DNA of 64,000 bases. It comes from Spirochaetia bacterium UBA6919. GTDB taxonomy: Bacteria; Spirochaetota; UBA6919. Each line of letters starts with the position of its first letter. Position 1 is the first letter of the stretch. Under the pieces are notes generated by a model, which was not told the DNA's origin, searched no databases, and saw nothing but the letters and a program-made list of their open reading frames with translations. This document shows, piece by piece, positions 27,082 through 37,231 of the stretch. The position numbers and the translations under genes are program-made. The stretch covers positions 18,993-82,992 of the forward strand of contig DKAT01000022.1 in the NCBI GenBank assembly GCA_002450905.1, in the 5' to 3' direction.

Positions 27082-27285
27082 TTAGGCTTTCTTTCTGAAC
27101 AGGTGAGAAGATTGACAGCGCCCCACCCAATAATCCTTGAATGTAGAAGAGTATTGAGAAATCCATTCCTTTGCTGCTTGTTGGAAACCAATATCAAAGG
27201 ATCTTTTCTCGCTTTCAATCCATTTATACCGGTTTATCTCGTCTATCTGAGCTAAGAGAAATGTTTTTAAGTCTTTTTCAGTCAT
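27082..27285 (-). CDS. Small conserved-looking hypothetical protein
   Basis: Protein of 67 residues. It has a dense central pattern (INRYKWIESEKRSFDIGFQQ, AAKEWISQYSSTFKDYW) with regularly spaced aromatic and acidic residues, which looks like a conserved helical fold rather than random ORF. A second frame over the same bases is less protein-like. Preceded by GTGGGA. It lies 97 nt upstream of the SDR on the same strand, so it could be its operon leader gene. No function assigned. Confidence 0.55.
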   Translation of the reverse strand: MTEKDLKTFLLAQIDEINRYKWIESEKRSFDIGFQQAAKEWISQYSSTFKDYWVGRCQSSHLFRKKA

Positions 27286-27599
27286 ATAACAACTATCCCA
27301 CGGCTTGTGAAAGATAATTTCCAGATAATCTTTTTTTAATTATCGGTAAAAATACTTTTTTTTATAGAAAATATTCCATCCAATATAAAAAACCCATTCA
27401 AATTTGGCAAGGATTTTTGTATTATTTTACGATAAAATGAATTATTTTCCAACAGACGTTCCTTATAATTTATTTCATATCAATCACATGAATATTACAA
27501 TAATATTTCAATAATATTTTGTTTTTATTTCGAAAAATTATAGTAAATTTCATTTGACCACACCATATATTATAACACATATTATCGGATTTTAAATCA
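27286..27599. other. AT-rich divergent intergenic region
   Basis: About 310 bases between the small minus-strand gene and the OmpA-family gene. It contains repeated AATAATATTT near 27490-27520 and otherwise only AT-rich DNA. A TTTGACC at 27552-27558 may be part of the promoter for the downstream gene; no clear -10 at ideal spacing is seen. Confidence 0.4.
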
Positions 27600-28838
27600 A
27601 TGAAATATAAAATACTTATATTTTTTTTACTACTCATTCCAAATTACACCCATGGTCATGTATTCCAATTTAATGATGAAAAGGGAGTTAAATATCATAT
27701 CCGAACCTTCTCTATCCAGGAGGTATTGCATAATAATATTTTACGGGGAACATTTGATCTAAAATACGAGGGATACTTAGAAGTTATTAATATAACATCT
27801 GATGGAGCTCATATTAAAGGTAAATATTTATATTATAACAAACCGTATGCCACTCCCCTGCCTTATAAACTGGAAAATATGTACCATACCAATACCCGTT
27901 TTATCCGCAAAAAAAATGGCGCCATGATGGTTGATAAATCTCTATTCTTCCCGGTTGTACGTCATGTTCCCAAATTCCCTGATCAGGATATCTCCATAGG
28001 AATGGGATGGTCAGCACGAGGGGAAGAGGCTCAGGATCTTCGAAAACTTGGGATTCAAAACCCGTATATTATGCCATTCAATGCTAAATACCGATATCTC
28101 AGGGACGAGGTATTTCGTGGAAAGAATTGTGCTATCATTGAAATTATTTATATCATTAATCGAAGTACTCATCAGCGGATTGGGGTTAAAAATAATTTAA
28201 TTCCAGGTCGAATCATGGGATATTTTAAGGGAAATTACTACTGGGACAAAGATTCAGGCTATCCTGTATATTATGAAGGGGATTATAATTTTATTTATGT
28301 ATTAATGAATGGCGAAGTCAGAGAGTTCAGAGGCAAGGAATATGGAGATGTCACAAAAGATCCTGATCTCAGAAAAATAGTTAAAATCAAGCCTGAAAAA
28401 GAGAAGCTTGACAAAGAAATTAAAAAAAAGATTGAAAAGGATAATTTAAAATTCCCGGTTGAAAAGAAAGACGATAAGATTGTTATTAATCTGGGAGAGC
28501 TATTATTCGATTTTAATTCCTCAGAATTAAGGAAGGATACAATAACTCAGCTGGATAAATTAGCAAAAATCCTTATGAAATATGATAATCTGGATATCAC
28601 AGTCGAGGGTCATACAGATAGCATTGGCAATGAAACACAAAATCTTGAGTTATCCGAGTTACGTGCAAAGAGTGTACGGGATTATCTTGTTCAAAAAGGT
28701 GTCTCACCAAAGCGTATCAAATCCAATGGATTTGGAAAATCAAGACCCATAGCCACCAATGATACTCCTGAAGGTCGTAGAAAGAACAGGCGGGTTGAAA
28801 TTATTATCCATCTCAAAAAGCCTGAGGAAAAAAAATAG
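27600..28838 (+). CDS. OmpA-family outer-membrane protein
   Basis: Protein of 412 residues with a signal peptide (YKILIFFLLLIPNYTHG). Residues about 20-265 are an unrecognised Tyr-rich domain. A charged helical linker (KPEKEKLDKEIKKKIEKDN) leads to a complete OmpA C-terminal peptidoglycan-binding domain at about 295-405: LLFDFNSSELRKD, VEGHTDSIGNE, LSELRAKSVRDYL and PEGRRKNRRVEI. It should tether the outer membrane to the wall. No transmembrane barrel is obvious, so it may be periplasmic or surface associated. Confidence 0.85.
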   Translation: MKYKILIFFLLLIPNYTHGHVFQFNDEKGVKYHIRTFSIQEVLHNNILRGTFDLKYEGYLEVINITSDGAHIKGKYLYYNKPYATPLPYKLENMYHTNTRFIRKKNGAMMVDKSLFFPVVRHVPKFPDQDISIGMGWSARGEEAQDLRKLGIQNPYIMPFNAKYRYLRDEVFRGKNCAIIEIIYIINRSTHQRIGVKNNLIPGRIMGYFKGNYYWDKDSGYPVYYEGDYNFIYVLMNGEVREFRGKEYGDVTKDPDLRKIVKIKPEKEKLDKEIKKKIEKDNLKFPVEKKDDKIVINLGELLFDFNSSELRKDTITQLDKLAKILMKYDNLDITVEGHTDSIGNETQNLELSELRAKSVRDYLVQKGVSPKRIKSNGFGKSRPIATNDTPEGRRKNRRVEIIIHLKKPEEKK

Positions 28839-28918
28839 GTTACTATAATCTATAAACAGGTAATCATCTTTCTAAAAATTATATTAGGACTTCAAAAAGT
28901 TATACATTTATGCAATCA

Positions 28919-28947
28919 TTTTTCCCATAATTTTCCCATGAAGGGAC
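28919..28947. repeat. TTTTTCCCATAATTTTCCCATGA repeat (second copy)
   Basis: Two CCCATAATTTT-type units ending CCCATGAAGGGAC, matching the triplicated copy at 11705-11738. It lies between the OmpA-family gene and the convergent dinG gene. Confidence 0.55.
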
Positions 28948-29024
28948 TGGTTGGATGTAATTTAATCATTTTTTAACAATCTTGGCTTGGTATCAGTTTA
29001 TTTTTTATGACAGATTATTTTGTA

Positions 29025-31535
29025 TCAGATAAAATATTTCTGGATTTCATGATATACTTCATCCCGTTTTCCTACTACCATATTGCAATCAGGAATAGAA
29101 TTTATAAATATCTTTCCATAGGGTTTGGTTATAATACGCTTATCCAGACATACCACAACTCCCTGATCTTTTGTGGTTCTTATTAATCGTCCGAAACCCT
29201 GCCGAAACTTTATTACAGACTGAGGAATTGTGTATTCAAGAAATGGATTACCACCCTCTCGTTCAATTTTTTCTAGTTTACCTTGTGTTATAGGTTCTGT
29301 GGGAACTTTAAATGGTAATTTTACAAGGATCACACATCGAAGTGCATTTCCAGGAACGTCCACACCTTCCCAGAAGGAGTCTGTACCAAATAAAACTGAT
29401 TGATTTCCATTTTTAAAGCGGTTAATGAGGGAGTGTCTATCCATGGATCCTTGTTTCAATAATATTAGTTCGTGAGTATTACTGTTGGATATGTGTTCAA
29501 AGCAATGATTTAACATACTATAGGAAGTGAATAATATGAATGTACCTCCCTTAGTAATATCTAAAATTTGTTCTAAAACCTGATTGACACTATGATTAAA
29601 CGAAGCATTCTGAGGATCTGGCAGATCAGTAGGAATACAAACGGACATTTGCTCCTTATAATTAAATGGGGATGCAAGAATAGCTTCTTCTAAGCGTTCT
29701 TTTGCTGTTTCAAGAAGTCCAATTTGCTTTTTCATAAACTGGAACGATTTATCTGTCGTTAAGGTAGCGGAAGTCATTACAATTGTTTCCTTTGTATCAA
29801 AGAGAAAGTCATTTAACAACTCTGAAATATTAAGTGGTGAGATATTTATTCGTACCCAGGGATTGGAATCCTTTTTTCGAAGCTCCATCCAATAAACAGA
29901 ATCTACTTCTTTAAAATAGACAAAGGATTCTATGGTTGTCACAATGGATAAAATCTTATTTGTATAGGATTCAAGATTCTTTATAGTTCCTAAAAGATCT
30001 TCTCTGAGATGGTATGGGAGATCCTTTAGTTTCTCTAAAAATTGTTGTAGTAATTCGTAAAGATGAGTCATTTTACTAATCAATGGCTCTGACTTCTTTA
30101 TAAGATCCATTTTAAATGAAGGGTTAATTTTATCAGGGACAAGACGAATTGTGTTTTCAAAAAAATTATTATTTAATTGTTTGGACATGTAATCGGCAAG
30201 AAATTGAAAGAAGACCTCAATATCCTCTCGCATTAATTGAATTCTCGGTATAATATCATTTAACAGAATGTTATCGAGTAAGTCAATTACTTCATGTTCA
30301 TACTCCTGTTTCCAATTGGAGATTTGTTTCTTAAAATAGGCTAAAACTCCTTTTTCAACAGTCCCTTTTAAATTATATAGTCTCGATATATTGATTTTAA
30401 GAGATATTTGGGATGTAGTTTTTCCAAAATAATTGATGGCAACATCTTCCAGATTATGTGCCTCATCAATAACCAGCTTCTGATAAGGGGGAAGCAGACC
30501 ATAGGAAGATTGGGTATCACCAATTTCTCCTTTAATCGCAATATCGCTACACAGAATATGATGATTGACAACAAGAATATGGGCTTGATTGACTTGTTTC
30601 CTTGCCTTGAAAAAGAAACATTTATTAAAGTGACTGCATTTTTCTTTTAAGCAAGTATCGGTTTCAGATGCTATCTTATCCCACGTGTCTGGAGTGATAA
30701 TTCCTGTAAGCTCATCCCGGGTTCCTTCTTTGAGAACGGGAAGACTATCGATAATTTGATGAATAATATATTTTTCATCTTGTTCAAATAGTTCATAATC
30801 CGTATTGTTCTGTGCTGATTGAAGCTTTCTCAGGCAGATATAATTTCCTCGACCTTTTACCAGAACAGCGTTAAAATCAATATTCAATGCTTTTTTTAAG
30901 AATGGAATATCCTTTTGAATAAGTTGCTCTTGCAGATTTATTGTATTGGTGGAGATCACACATTTTTCTTTATTCGATAATGCCCAGTGAATATAGGGTA
31001 AAAGGTATGCCATAGACTTACCAATACCAGTACCTGCTTCAATAAGCATTAATTTATCTTCATTTATTGCATCACATATGTTTTCTATCATTTTAATCTG
31101 GGAATCTCTCTTTTCATAGTGATCCATGTGTTTAGCAATGGAACTTTTCTGATTGATAAGAGATTTCATTTGATCGATATCCAAATACTGCTTCTCTTCA
31201 ACCACAGGAGACTCAACTACGACATAGACATCTGTCACATCATTATTTATAATAACAAATCCCACTCCCTGGTTTCCAAGGTAGCTTGCAATAGCAAGAT
31301 CATTACCAGATGGTGTGAGATTACCACCAGGATGATTGTGTATAACGTAATCTCCTTTGAATGCTTGATCGTAGATAACCGGAACTTCCATTTCATTTCC
31401 ACGAGCAATTGGGAGAACACTAGATATAATTGAAGTATTTTGTCTTTTACCAACAAAAAACACTTCATTTCCATTTGAAAGGATGATTTCTTGTCTCATT
31501 TTTTGGATAGTTTCTTCTGAAAAGATATGATTCAT
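29025..31535 (-). CDS. dinG: DinG-family helicase with N-terminal JAB/JAMM domain
   Basis: Protein of 836 residues. Residues 1-110 look like a JAB1/RadC-like metalloprotease domain: E24, then HNHPGGNLTPSGND with H66, H68, S76 and D79 in the JAMM arrangement. The rest is an XPD/DinG superfamily 2 helicase: Walker A AGTGIGKS (167-174), four iron-sulfur cysteines (C234, C295, C300, C306), DEAH box (357-360) and a C-terminal motif GFGRLIRTTKDQGVV. It probably unwinds damaged or structured DNA in the cytoplasm. It starts 17 nt after trpG/pabA on the same strand. The fusion is unusual. Confidence 0.87.
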   Translation of the reverse strand: MNHIFSEETIQKMRQEIILSNGNEVFFVGKRQNTSIISSVLPIARGNEMEVPVIYDQAFKGDYVIHNHPGGNLTPSGNDLAIASYLGNQGVGFVIINNDVTDVYVVVESPVVEEKQYLDIDQMKSLINQKSSIAKHMDHYEKRDSQIKMIENICDAINEDKLMLIEAGTGIGKSMAYLLPYIHWALSNKEKCVISTNTINLQEQLIQKDIPFLKKALNIDFNAVLVKGRGNYICLRKLQSAQNNTDYELFEQDEKYIIHQIIDSLPVLKEGTRDELTGIITPDTWDKIASETDTCLKEKCSHFNKCFFFKARKQVNQAHILVVNHHILCSDIAIKGEIGDTQSSYGLLPPYQKLVIDEAHNLEDVAINYFGKTTSQISLKINISRLYNLKGTVEKGVLAYFKKQISNWKQEYEHEVIDLLDNILLNDIIPRIQLMREDIEVFFQFLADYMSKQLNNNFFENTIRLVPDKINPSFKMDLIKKSEPLISKMTHLYELLQQFLEKLKDLPYHLREDLLGTIKNLESYTNKILSIVTTIESFVYFKEVDSVYWMELRKKDSNPWVRINISPLNISELLNDFLFDTKETIVMTSATLTTDKSFQFMKKQIGLLETAKERLEEAILASPFNYKEQMSVCIPTDLPDPQNASFNHSVNQVLEQILDITKGGTFILFTSYSMLNHCFEHISNSNTHELILLKQGSMDRHSLINRFKNGNQSVLFGTDSFWEGVDVPGNALRCVILVKLPFKVPTEPITQGKLEKIEREGGNPFLEYTIPQSVIKFRQGFGRLIRTTKDQGVVVCLDKRIITKPYGKIFINSIPDCNMVVGKRDEVYHEIQKYFI

Positions 31536-31552
31536 AGGAAATCGTGTTTTAT

Positions 31553-32119
31553 CTATAGGGATCTAAGAAAATTTGCAATAATCTTCTTACCCTCTGTAGT
31601 GAGTATAGATTCTGGATGAAACTGAACGCCCTCTAAAGGATATTCCTTGTGTCGTAAGCCCATTATTATATGATTATTTGTCCATGAAGATATTTCAAAC
31701 ATATCAGGGAGCGTTTCCCTCTTCACAATAAGAGAATGATACCTCGTAGCAGTAAAAGGATTTTCTATCCCATTATAAATAGTTTTACCATCATGATAAA
31801 TCTGGCTGGTTTTACCATGCAGAATCTCATCTGCTCTAACTACATCGCCATTGAAAGCATAGGCAATTGATTGATGTCCAAGACATACTCCTAATATCGG
31901 TATATCCTTATAAAATGTTTTAATCACATCAACCGATATGCCTGCTTCCTTAGGACTACATGGGCCCGGAGAGATTACAATTCCTTTTGGAGAAAGAGAT
32001 TTTATCCCATTAAGAGTGATTTCATCATTTCTAAAAACCTTTAGATCAGAATTTGATTCTCCTATGTATTGAACAAGATTATAGGTGAATGAATCGTAGT
32101 TGTCTATAAATAGTATCAT
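31553..32119 (-). CDS. pabA: Glutamine amidotransferase of anthranilate/PABA synthesis
   Basis: Class I glutamine amidotransferase of 188 residues. [15 protein letters not shown] at the start and [18 protein letters not shown] with nucleophile C79 and a late GVQFHPESI are the TrpG/PabA signature. It supplies ammonia to anthranilate synthase (trp) or aminodeoxychorismate synthase (folate); the sequence cannot separate these and no TrpE/PabB partner is in the window. Its start overlaps the ppdK stop by 4 nt, an odd pairing for an aromatic-pathway subunit. Confidence 0.9.
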   Translation of the reverse strand: MILFIDNYDSFTYNLVQYIGESNSDLKVFRNDEITLNGIKSLSPKGIVISPGPCSPKEAGISVDVIKTFYKDIPILGVCLGHQSIAYAFNGDVVRADEILHGKTSQIYHDGKTIYNGIENPFTATRYHSLIVKRETLPDMFEISSWTNNHIIMGLRHKEYPLEGVQFHPESILTTEGKKIIANFLRSL

Positions 32120-34815
32120 TTTTTCTCTTTGAGAGAGGATCGAGCTGCAGCGAGTAATGCAATAGGTACCCGATAGGGGGAACAGCTAACATAATCCATA
32201 TTAATACTATGACAGAATTCAACTGAAGAGGGCTCTCCTCCATGCTCTCCACAGATTCCAATTTTTAAATGAGTCTTAGTTTCTCTTCCTTTCTGCATTC
32301 CAATCTTAACTAATTCACCTACTCCTTCACGATCAAGGACTTCAAAGGGATTTTTCTTATATAATTCATGCTCTAGGTAGAAGGGTAGAAACTTTCCAGA
32401 ATCATCACGGCTCAAACCAAAAGCTGTTTGTGTAAGATCATTTGTACCAAAGGAGAAAAAGTCCGCCTGGTGCGCTATTTTATCGGCAGTTATAGCTGCT
32501 CTTGGTAATTCAATCATCGTTCCAACTAGATAACTCACCTGTGAATTTTGCTCTTTAAAGACTTGATTGCATATTCTATCTATAACTTCTCTCTGAGCCT
32601 TTAATTCAAGAACATCACTCACTAAGGGTACCATGATCTCAGGTTCTACAGTAATTCCATCTTTCTTCAGCTCACAAGCTGCTTCAATGATAGCCCTCAC
32701 TTGCATTTCTGTTATTTCAGGATAGAGAATACCCAGACGACATCCCCTGTGACCTAGCATAGGATTAAATTCATGGAGATTATCAATCTTAGCCTTAATC
32801 TGTTCCGCTGATATACCAATTTGGATAGCGAGATCTTTAATCTCATCATCGGTATGGGGTAGAAACTCATGAAGAGGAGGGTCTAATAGACGGATGGTAC
32901 AGGGTAAACCATTCATTACCTTGAATATTTCCTTAAAATCCCCCTTCTGAATGGGTAATAACTTGTCAAGGGCCTTTTTTCGCCCTTCCACTGTATCAGA
33001 GATAATCATCTCGCGAACAGAATCAATTCGATTACCCTCAAAGAACATATGTTCTGTACGACAAAGTCCAATCCCTTCGGCTCCAAATGATTTTGCAACT
33101 ATACATTGATCTGGTTGATCTGCATTAGTACGAATCTTTAATTTTCGATATTTATTAGCCCATTCCATCAATTGAAGATATTTTTTATATGTATCTGATT
33201 CTTTCTCATCCATTGTTTTATAAATTAATACCTGAAGAACTTCTGATGGAATAGTCTTAACCTCCCCTTCAATAACCTCTCCTGTAGTCCCATCAATTGA
33301 TAAATAATCGCCTTCATTTAATACCCTGTCCTTTACCCGCATTACCTTCTTATTATAACTAATTTCAAGGACATCACAACCAGCAACACAAACCTTTCCC
33401 ATCTGTCTGGCAACAAGAGCCGCATGCGATGTCATTCCCCCTCTTGCTGTCAATATACCTTCAGCAGCATCCATACCACCAATATCCTCTGGAGAAGTCT
33501 CAATTCTTGTTAAAATAACCTTCTCACCTCGTTTCTTCCAAGCAATAGCATCTTCTGCAGAAAATACAATACGGCCACAAGCAGCACCTGGTCCCGCATT
33601 CAATCCCTTTGCTAATAAACGATTATCACTTAAGGCTTGTTTCTTGGACTGAGAATCAAATATTGGACGCAATAACTGATTCAGTTGTTCAGGTTCTACA
33701 CGGAGTATAGCTTCCTCCTGGTTTATTAATCCCTCGGACACCATGTCCACTGCAATTCTAAATGACGCAAAACCTGTTCTCTTCCCAACCCGACACTGCA
33801 ACATCCACAATTTTCCTTCTTGTATTGTAAATTCGATGTCCTGCATATCACGATAGTGATTTTCAAGCTTCTGATAGATACCAGTGAGCTCATTATAACA
33901 CTGTGGAAACTCTTTTTCAAGCTGATCAATCTTCTGGGGTGTTCTTATACCAGCAACAACATCTTCACCTTGAGCATTTTTCAGGAATTCCCCATAAAAT
34001 TTCCTCTCCCCTGTCGCAGGATCACGAGTGAATGCAACACCAGTACCAGAATTTTCACCCATATTACCGAATACCATTGCTACAAGATTGACTGCAGTAC
34101 CCCAATTCTCGGGTATATTATGGAGCTTACGATATATGATTGCTCTTTCTACATTCCATGAGTCAAAAACAGCATTTATACCACCCCACATCTGCTCCAT
34201 AGGATCAGTAGGAAAATCTTTTCCAGTAATCTCCTTAACTTTTGATTTATAAAGAGGAATCAGACTTTCAAGATCCTCAGCAGTGAGATCAGTATCCAGT
34301 TTAGCCCCTTTCTTTTTTTTAAGCTCATCTAATATCTCTTCTAAATAATGTCCCTTCATTCCCATAACAACATTAGAGTACATCTGGATGAAGCGTCGGT
34401 AACTATCATACCCAAACCGTTTATTATTTGTTTTAGCAATAAGTCCTTTCACAGTGGTATCATTTAAACCAAGATTGAGAACAGTATCCATCATGCCAGG
34501 CATAGAAACTCTTGCACCAGATCGAACAGATAGCAATAATGGATTATCAGAATTACCAAACCCACTGCCCATAATCCTTTCAACACGTTTTAAATTCTCT
34601 TCTACAGTCTCTTTTAATCCCAATGGATATTTTTTTTCATTAGTATAATAATAAGTACAAACTTCAGTAGTGATGGTAAAGCCAGGTGGAACAGGCATTC
34701 CCAGGTTAGTCATTTCTGCAAGATTGGCTCCCTTCCCACCTAAAAGATTTTTCATCTCAGCACTACCATCAGCCTTTCCTTCTCCATAAAAATACACATA
34801 TTTTTCTGTTACCAT
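32116..34815 (-). CDS. ppdK: Pyruvate, phosphate dikinase
   Basis: Protein of 899 residues. Domain order is N-terminal ATP-grasp ([12 protein letters not shown], then [20 protein letters not shown]), phospho-His domain ([20 protein letters not shown]) and PEP-binding barrel ([12 protein letters not shown] through [18 protein letters not shown]). It interconverts pyruvate, ATP and phosphate with PEP, AMP and PPi. The frame extends to 34848, but the ATG at 34815 with AAGGAG at 34825-34830, 9 bases away, gives the standard [13 protein letters not shown] start. Together with the PPi-type PFK at 975 it suggests PPi-linked glycolysis. Confidence 0.95.
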   Translation of the reverse strand: MVTEKYVYFYGEGKADGSAEMKNLLGGKGANLAEMTNLGMPVPPGFTITTEVCTYYYTNEKKYPLGLKETVEENLKRVERIMGSGFGNSDNPLLLSVRSGARVSMPGMMDTVLNLGLNDTTVKGLIAKTNNKRFGYDSYRRFIQMYSNVVMGMKGHYLEEILDELKKKKGAKLDTDLTAEDLESLIPLYKSKVKEITGKDFPTDPMEQMWGGINAVFDSWNVERAIIYRKLHNIPENWGTAVNLVAMVFGNMGENSGTGVAFTRDPATGERKFYGEFLKNAQGEDVVAGIRTPQKIDQLEKEFPQCYNELTGIYQKLENHYRDMQDIEFTIQEGKLWMLQCRVGKRTGFASFRIAVDMVSEGLINQEEAILRVEPEQLNQLLRPIFDSQSKKQALSDNRLLAKGLNAGPGAACGRIVFSAEDAIAWKKRGEKVILTRIETSPEDIGGMDAAEGILTARGGMTSHAALVARQMGKVCVAGCDVLEISYNKKVMRVKDRVLNEGDYLSIDGTTGEVIEGEVKTIPSEVLQVLIYKTMDEKESDTYKKYLQLMEWANKYRKLKIRTNADQPDQCIVAKSFGAEGIGLCRTEHMFFEGNRIDSVREMIISDTVEGRKKALDKLLPIQKGDFKEIFKVMNGLPCTIRLLDPPLHEFLPHTDDEIKDLAIQIGISAEQIKAKIDNLHEFNPMLGHRGCRLGILYPEITEMQVRAIIEAACELKKDGITVEPEIMVPLVSDVLELKAQREVIDRICNQVFKEQNSQVSYLVGTMIELPRAAITADKIAHQADFFSFGTNDLTQTAFGLSRDDSGKFLPFYLEHELYKKNPFEVLDREGVGELVKIGMQKGRETKTHLKIGICGEHGGEPSSVEFCHSINMDYVSCSPYRVPIALLAAARSSLKEKK

Positions 34816-35075
34816 AAGGGATTTCTCCTTAATATTAATCATTTTCAAGGGATAACGAATGAATTATTTCAAAAATATTAGAAAAAATAACAAAATATTT
34901 TTAAAAATGACATTTTTTATTCTAAAATAATACTTAAAAACTTTTCCTTAATTAATGTAAAGTTAACTACTCCAAAGTTCGAGATTTTATAATATATTTC
35001 ATTTAAAATTGAAAATTACAAATTTCATGATATGTTATATAATGCAATATTCCCTGACGACAAATTGAGGCGAAC

Positions 35076-35828
35076 ATGGTAAAAAAAATATGCCTGATAA
35101 TAATTCTAATTTCCATACCTATTATGAGCTATCCAAAGGATAAGATAGAACAGCCAGTAAATAACGACAATTCATTTAAACCAACAATCACTTTGGGAAT
35201 GATGGGAGTATATGACTTCTTTAACAAGAATTTTGGCATTGAAGGATTATTATACGCTGATACAAAAATGATTTCCGTACCCCTGGAGTGGAGGATTTTA
35301 TTTGGAAACTCCTTTCAGATTAAAACCTGGCCTCAATTCTTTCTTTCAAAAAGAAAATCAAATAAAGATTCAGCTGTTTTTGCATCTCTGTTCACTAATT
35401 CAAGAATTTTTAAAAACTCCGCCAGTTCATCCACTTCAGAATTAGGTATAGGGGCTGGATTTGCTGGAAGTGGTGTTAAAATGATGGCATGGATAAGTAC
35501 CTCATTCAATCAGGGAACTCCAACGGTTAAAGATATTTTCAGCATCCGAACCCGTTTTGAAATCAGTCCAGCGAGTTTTTTAGACATTTTAGCTGGTCTA
35601 CGCATTGGTACAGCAATTGCCACTGGAACATCGGTCACAACTTCTGCTACTATATTTGAGTTTAATCTGGATCTCCATTTTAAAATCTATAAAGGACTGG
35701 GTATCTTTACTGGTACAGAGATAAGAACAGATAATTTTGGTGCTCTACTTGATTCAAGTGCATCCATATCAGGAATAAGTAGTTCCTTTCAAATCTTAGT
35801 AAAACTTGGTATTACTTATAAATTTTAA
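35076..35828 (+). CDS. Putative outer-membrane barrel protein, paralogue 1
   Basis: Protein of 250 residues with a signal peptide (LIIILISIPIMSYP). The mature part has alternating strands and ends in LVKLGITYKF, a terminal aromatic typical of outer-membrane barrels. Segments VYDFFNKNFGIEGLL, TPTVKDIFSIR and DSSASISGISSSFQ recur in the next gene, showing tandem duplication. An A-GGCGAAC element precedes the ATG. Function unknown. Confidence 0.72.
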   Translation: MVKKICLIIILISIPIMSYPKDKIEQPVNNDNSFKPTITLGMMGVYDFFNKNFGIEGLLYADTKMISVPLEWRILFGNSFQIKTWPQFFLSKRKSNKDSAVFASLFTNSRIFKNSASSSTSELGIGAGFAGSGVKMMAWISTSFNQGTPTVKDIFSIRTRFEISPASFLDILAGLRIGTAIATGTSVTTSATIFEFNLDLHFKIYKGLGIFTGTEIRTDNFGALLDSSASISGISSSFQILVKLGITYKF

Positions 35829-35858
35829 TCTATTAGATAAAATGGATAACGAGGTCTT

Positions 35859-36824
35859 ATGAAATATCATTTATTATATAAATTAACGTATTTACTTCTC
35901 ATTATTACAGGAATTAGTCTATTATCCCCTGAGACTATTCACCCTCAATCCGATTACAAGATAACTCCTTTTAAATTAAAGAAAAAACCCCCTTCTAAAA
36001 AAGACAAAGATCCCCTCGACGATTCTAAAATTATTAATAAAGAAGAAGAAATACGCGAAAAAGAAGATGAGAACACAAAAAAAACAGACGAAAAAAAAAT
36101 TGATGATAAAAAAGATGACAAGAAAGATGTTAATAAAATAGATAACAAGAAAAATATTCAAAAAGATGAAGAATTCTCAGAAATATCTGTATCCCTTTTA
36201 GGACTTTATGACATGCTCAATAAAAAGTTTGGTATGGAAGCCAGACTCCAACTCGAAACCAATAGAATTCTTGTTCCCCTTGAATTTCAATATTTTTTCG
36301 GAACTTATCTGCGTGTTCGATCCTATCCCTTGTTTTATTTGTCAGAACGAAAATCAAGAGAAGATTCTGGAGTTTTTATATCAATATTTACTGAAGCAGT
36401 CATTCAAAGCAGTCAATCCAACCTATCAGATGGTGAGTTAGGAATTGGTGGAGGTTTTGGTGGTGCCAGTTTTAATGTGTACTTGTGGCTCACTTTGGGT
36501 TATGACCAGGGAAGTCCTACTGTACAGGATATCTTTAGTGTCAGAGCCCGAATCAAACATCAGCCATTGAAATTTTTTTATTGGTTACTGGGATTACGTG
36601 TTGGTACAGCTATTGCCAGAGGTTCTGTCGTGACAACATCGTCCACCACATTTGAAAGTGAACTCGAGTTAGGATTTTTTGTCTATAAAGGCTTACATAT
36701 TATAGGTGGAGCAGAACTTAAGACTAATAATCTCGGAGGTCTTGTTGATTCAAGTGCATCAATTTCAGGTATTTCCAGTTCCTTTCAGGCTATTTTTAAA
36801 TTTGGTGTTGGATATAAGTTCTAG
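35859..36824 (+). CDS. Putative outer-membrane barrel protein, paralogue 2 with charged insert
   Basis: Protein of 321 residues, 30 nt after its paralogue. The signal peptide is followed by a very charged Lys/Asp/Glu stretch (about residues 40-110, with KKDDKKDVNKIDNKKN) absent from paralogue 1. The rest aligns with it: LYDMLNKKFGMEARL, SPTVQDIFSVRAR, TNNLGGLVDSSASISGISSS and final FGVGYKF. The charged part may be a periplasmic spacer. Same role as its neighbour presumably; unknown. Confidence 0.72.
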   Translation: MKYHLLYKLTYLLLIITGISLLSPETIHPQSDYKITPFKLKKKPPSKKDKDPLDDSKIINKEEEIREKEDENTKKTDEKKIDDKKDDKKDVNKIDNKKNIQKDEEFSEISVSLLGLYDMLNKKFGMEARLQLETNRILVPLEFQYFFGTYLRVRSYPLFYLSERKSREDSGVFISIFTEAVIQSSQSNLSDGELGIGGGFGGASFNVYLWLTLGYDQGSPTVQDIFSVRARIKHQPLKFFYWLLGLRVGTAIARGSVVTTSSTTFESELELGFFVYKGLHIIGGAELKTNNLGGLVDSSASISGISSSFQAIFKFGVGYKF

Positions 36825-36842
36825 AATTAAGGAAATCCAGTT

Positions 36843-37154
36843 ATGAGAGTTGTATTTTCAACCTGCCCTAAAGATCAAGCTGAACGGATCACAAAAATCT
36901 TACTGGAAGAGAAATTAGTAGCCTGTGTAAATATTATCCCCTCTGTACAAAGTCATTATACCTGGAAGGGTGAAATATGTCATGACGAAGAAAGTCTTTT
37001 AATCATTAAAACCCGTGAAGAACTGATTCAGACAATTATAACAAAAATTAATGAGATCCATCCCTATGAAACTGTAGAAGTCATCTCCTTTGAAATCAAG
37101 GAGGGGGATCCAAGTTACCTAAGATGGATAGCGGACGTAACAAAATCCTTATAA
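36843..37154 (+). CDS. cutA: CutA divalent-cation tolerance protein
   Basis: Protein of 103 residues, usual length for CutA. Motifs are FSTCPKDQAERI at the start, LVACVNIIPSVQSHYTWKGE in the centre and HPYETVEV near 78-85. CutA forms very stable trimers; its cellular role is uncertain but linked to metal tolerance. It starts 18 nt after the barrel paralogue pair. Confidence 0.93.
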   Translation: MRVVFSTCPKDQAERITKILLEEKLVACVNIIPSVQSHYTWKGEICHDEESLLIIKTREELIQTIITKINEIHPYETVEVISFEIKEGDPSYLRWIADVTKSL

Positions 37155-37231
37155 TCCTATGATAAAATCTATATCTTATAGCTATTACAGAATATCATAT
37201 TATGGCAACCTTGAGTATATGACGAATGAGC

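Noticed and set aside
27405..27425. Sigma-54-like TTGGCAAGGATTTTTGTA before the OmpA-family gene
   Set aside because: The -12 GC is replaced by TG, so it fails the most conserved position.
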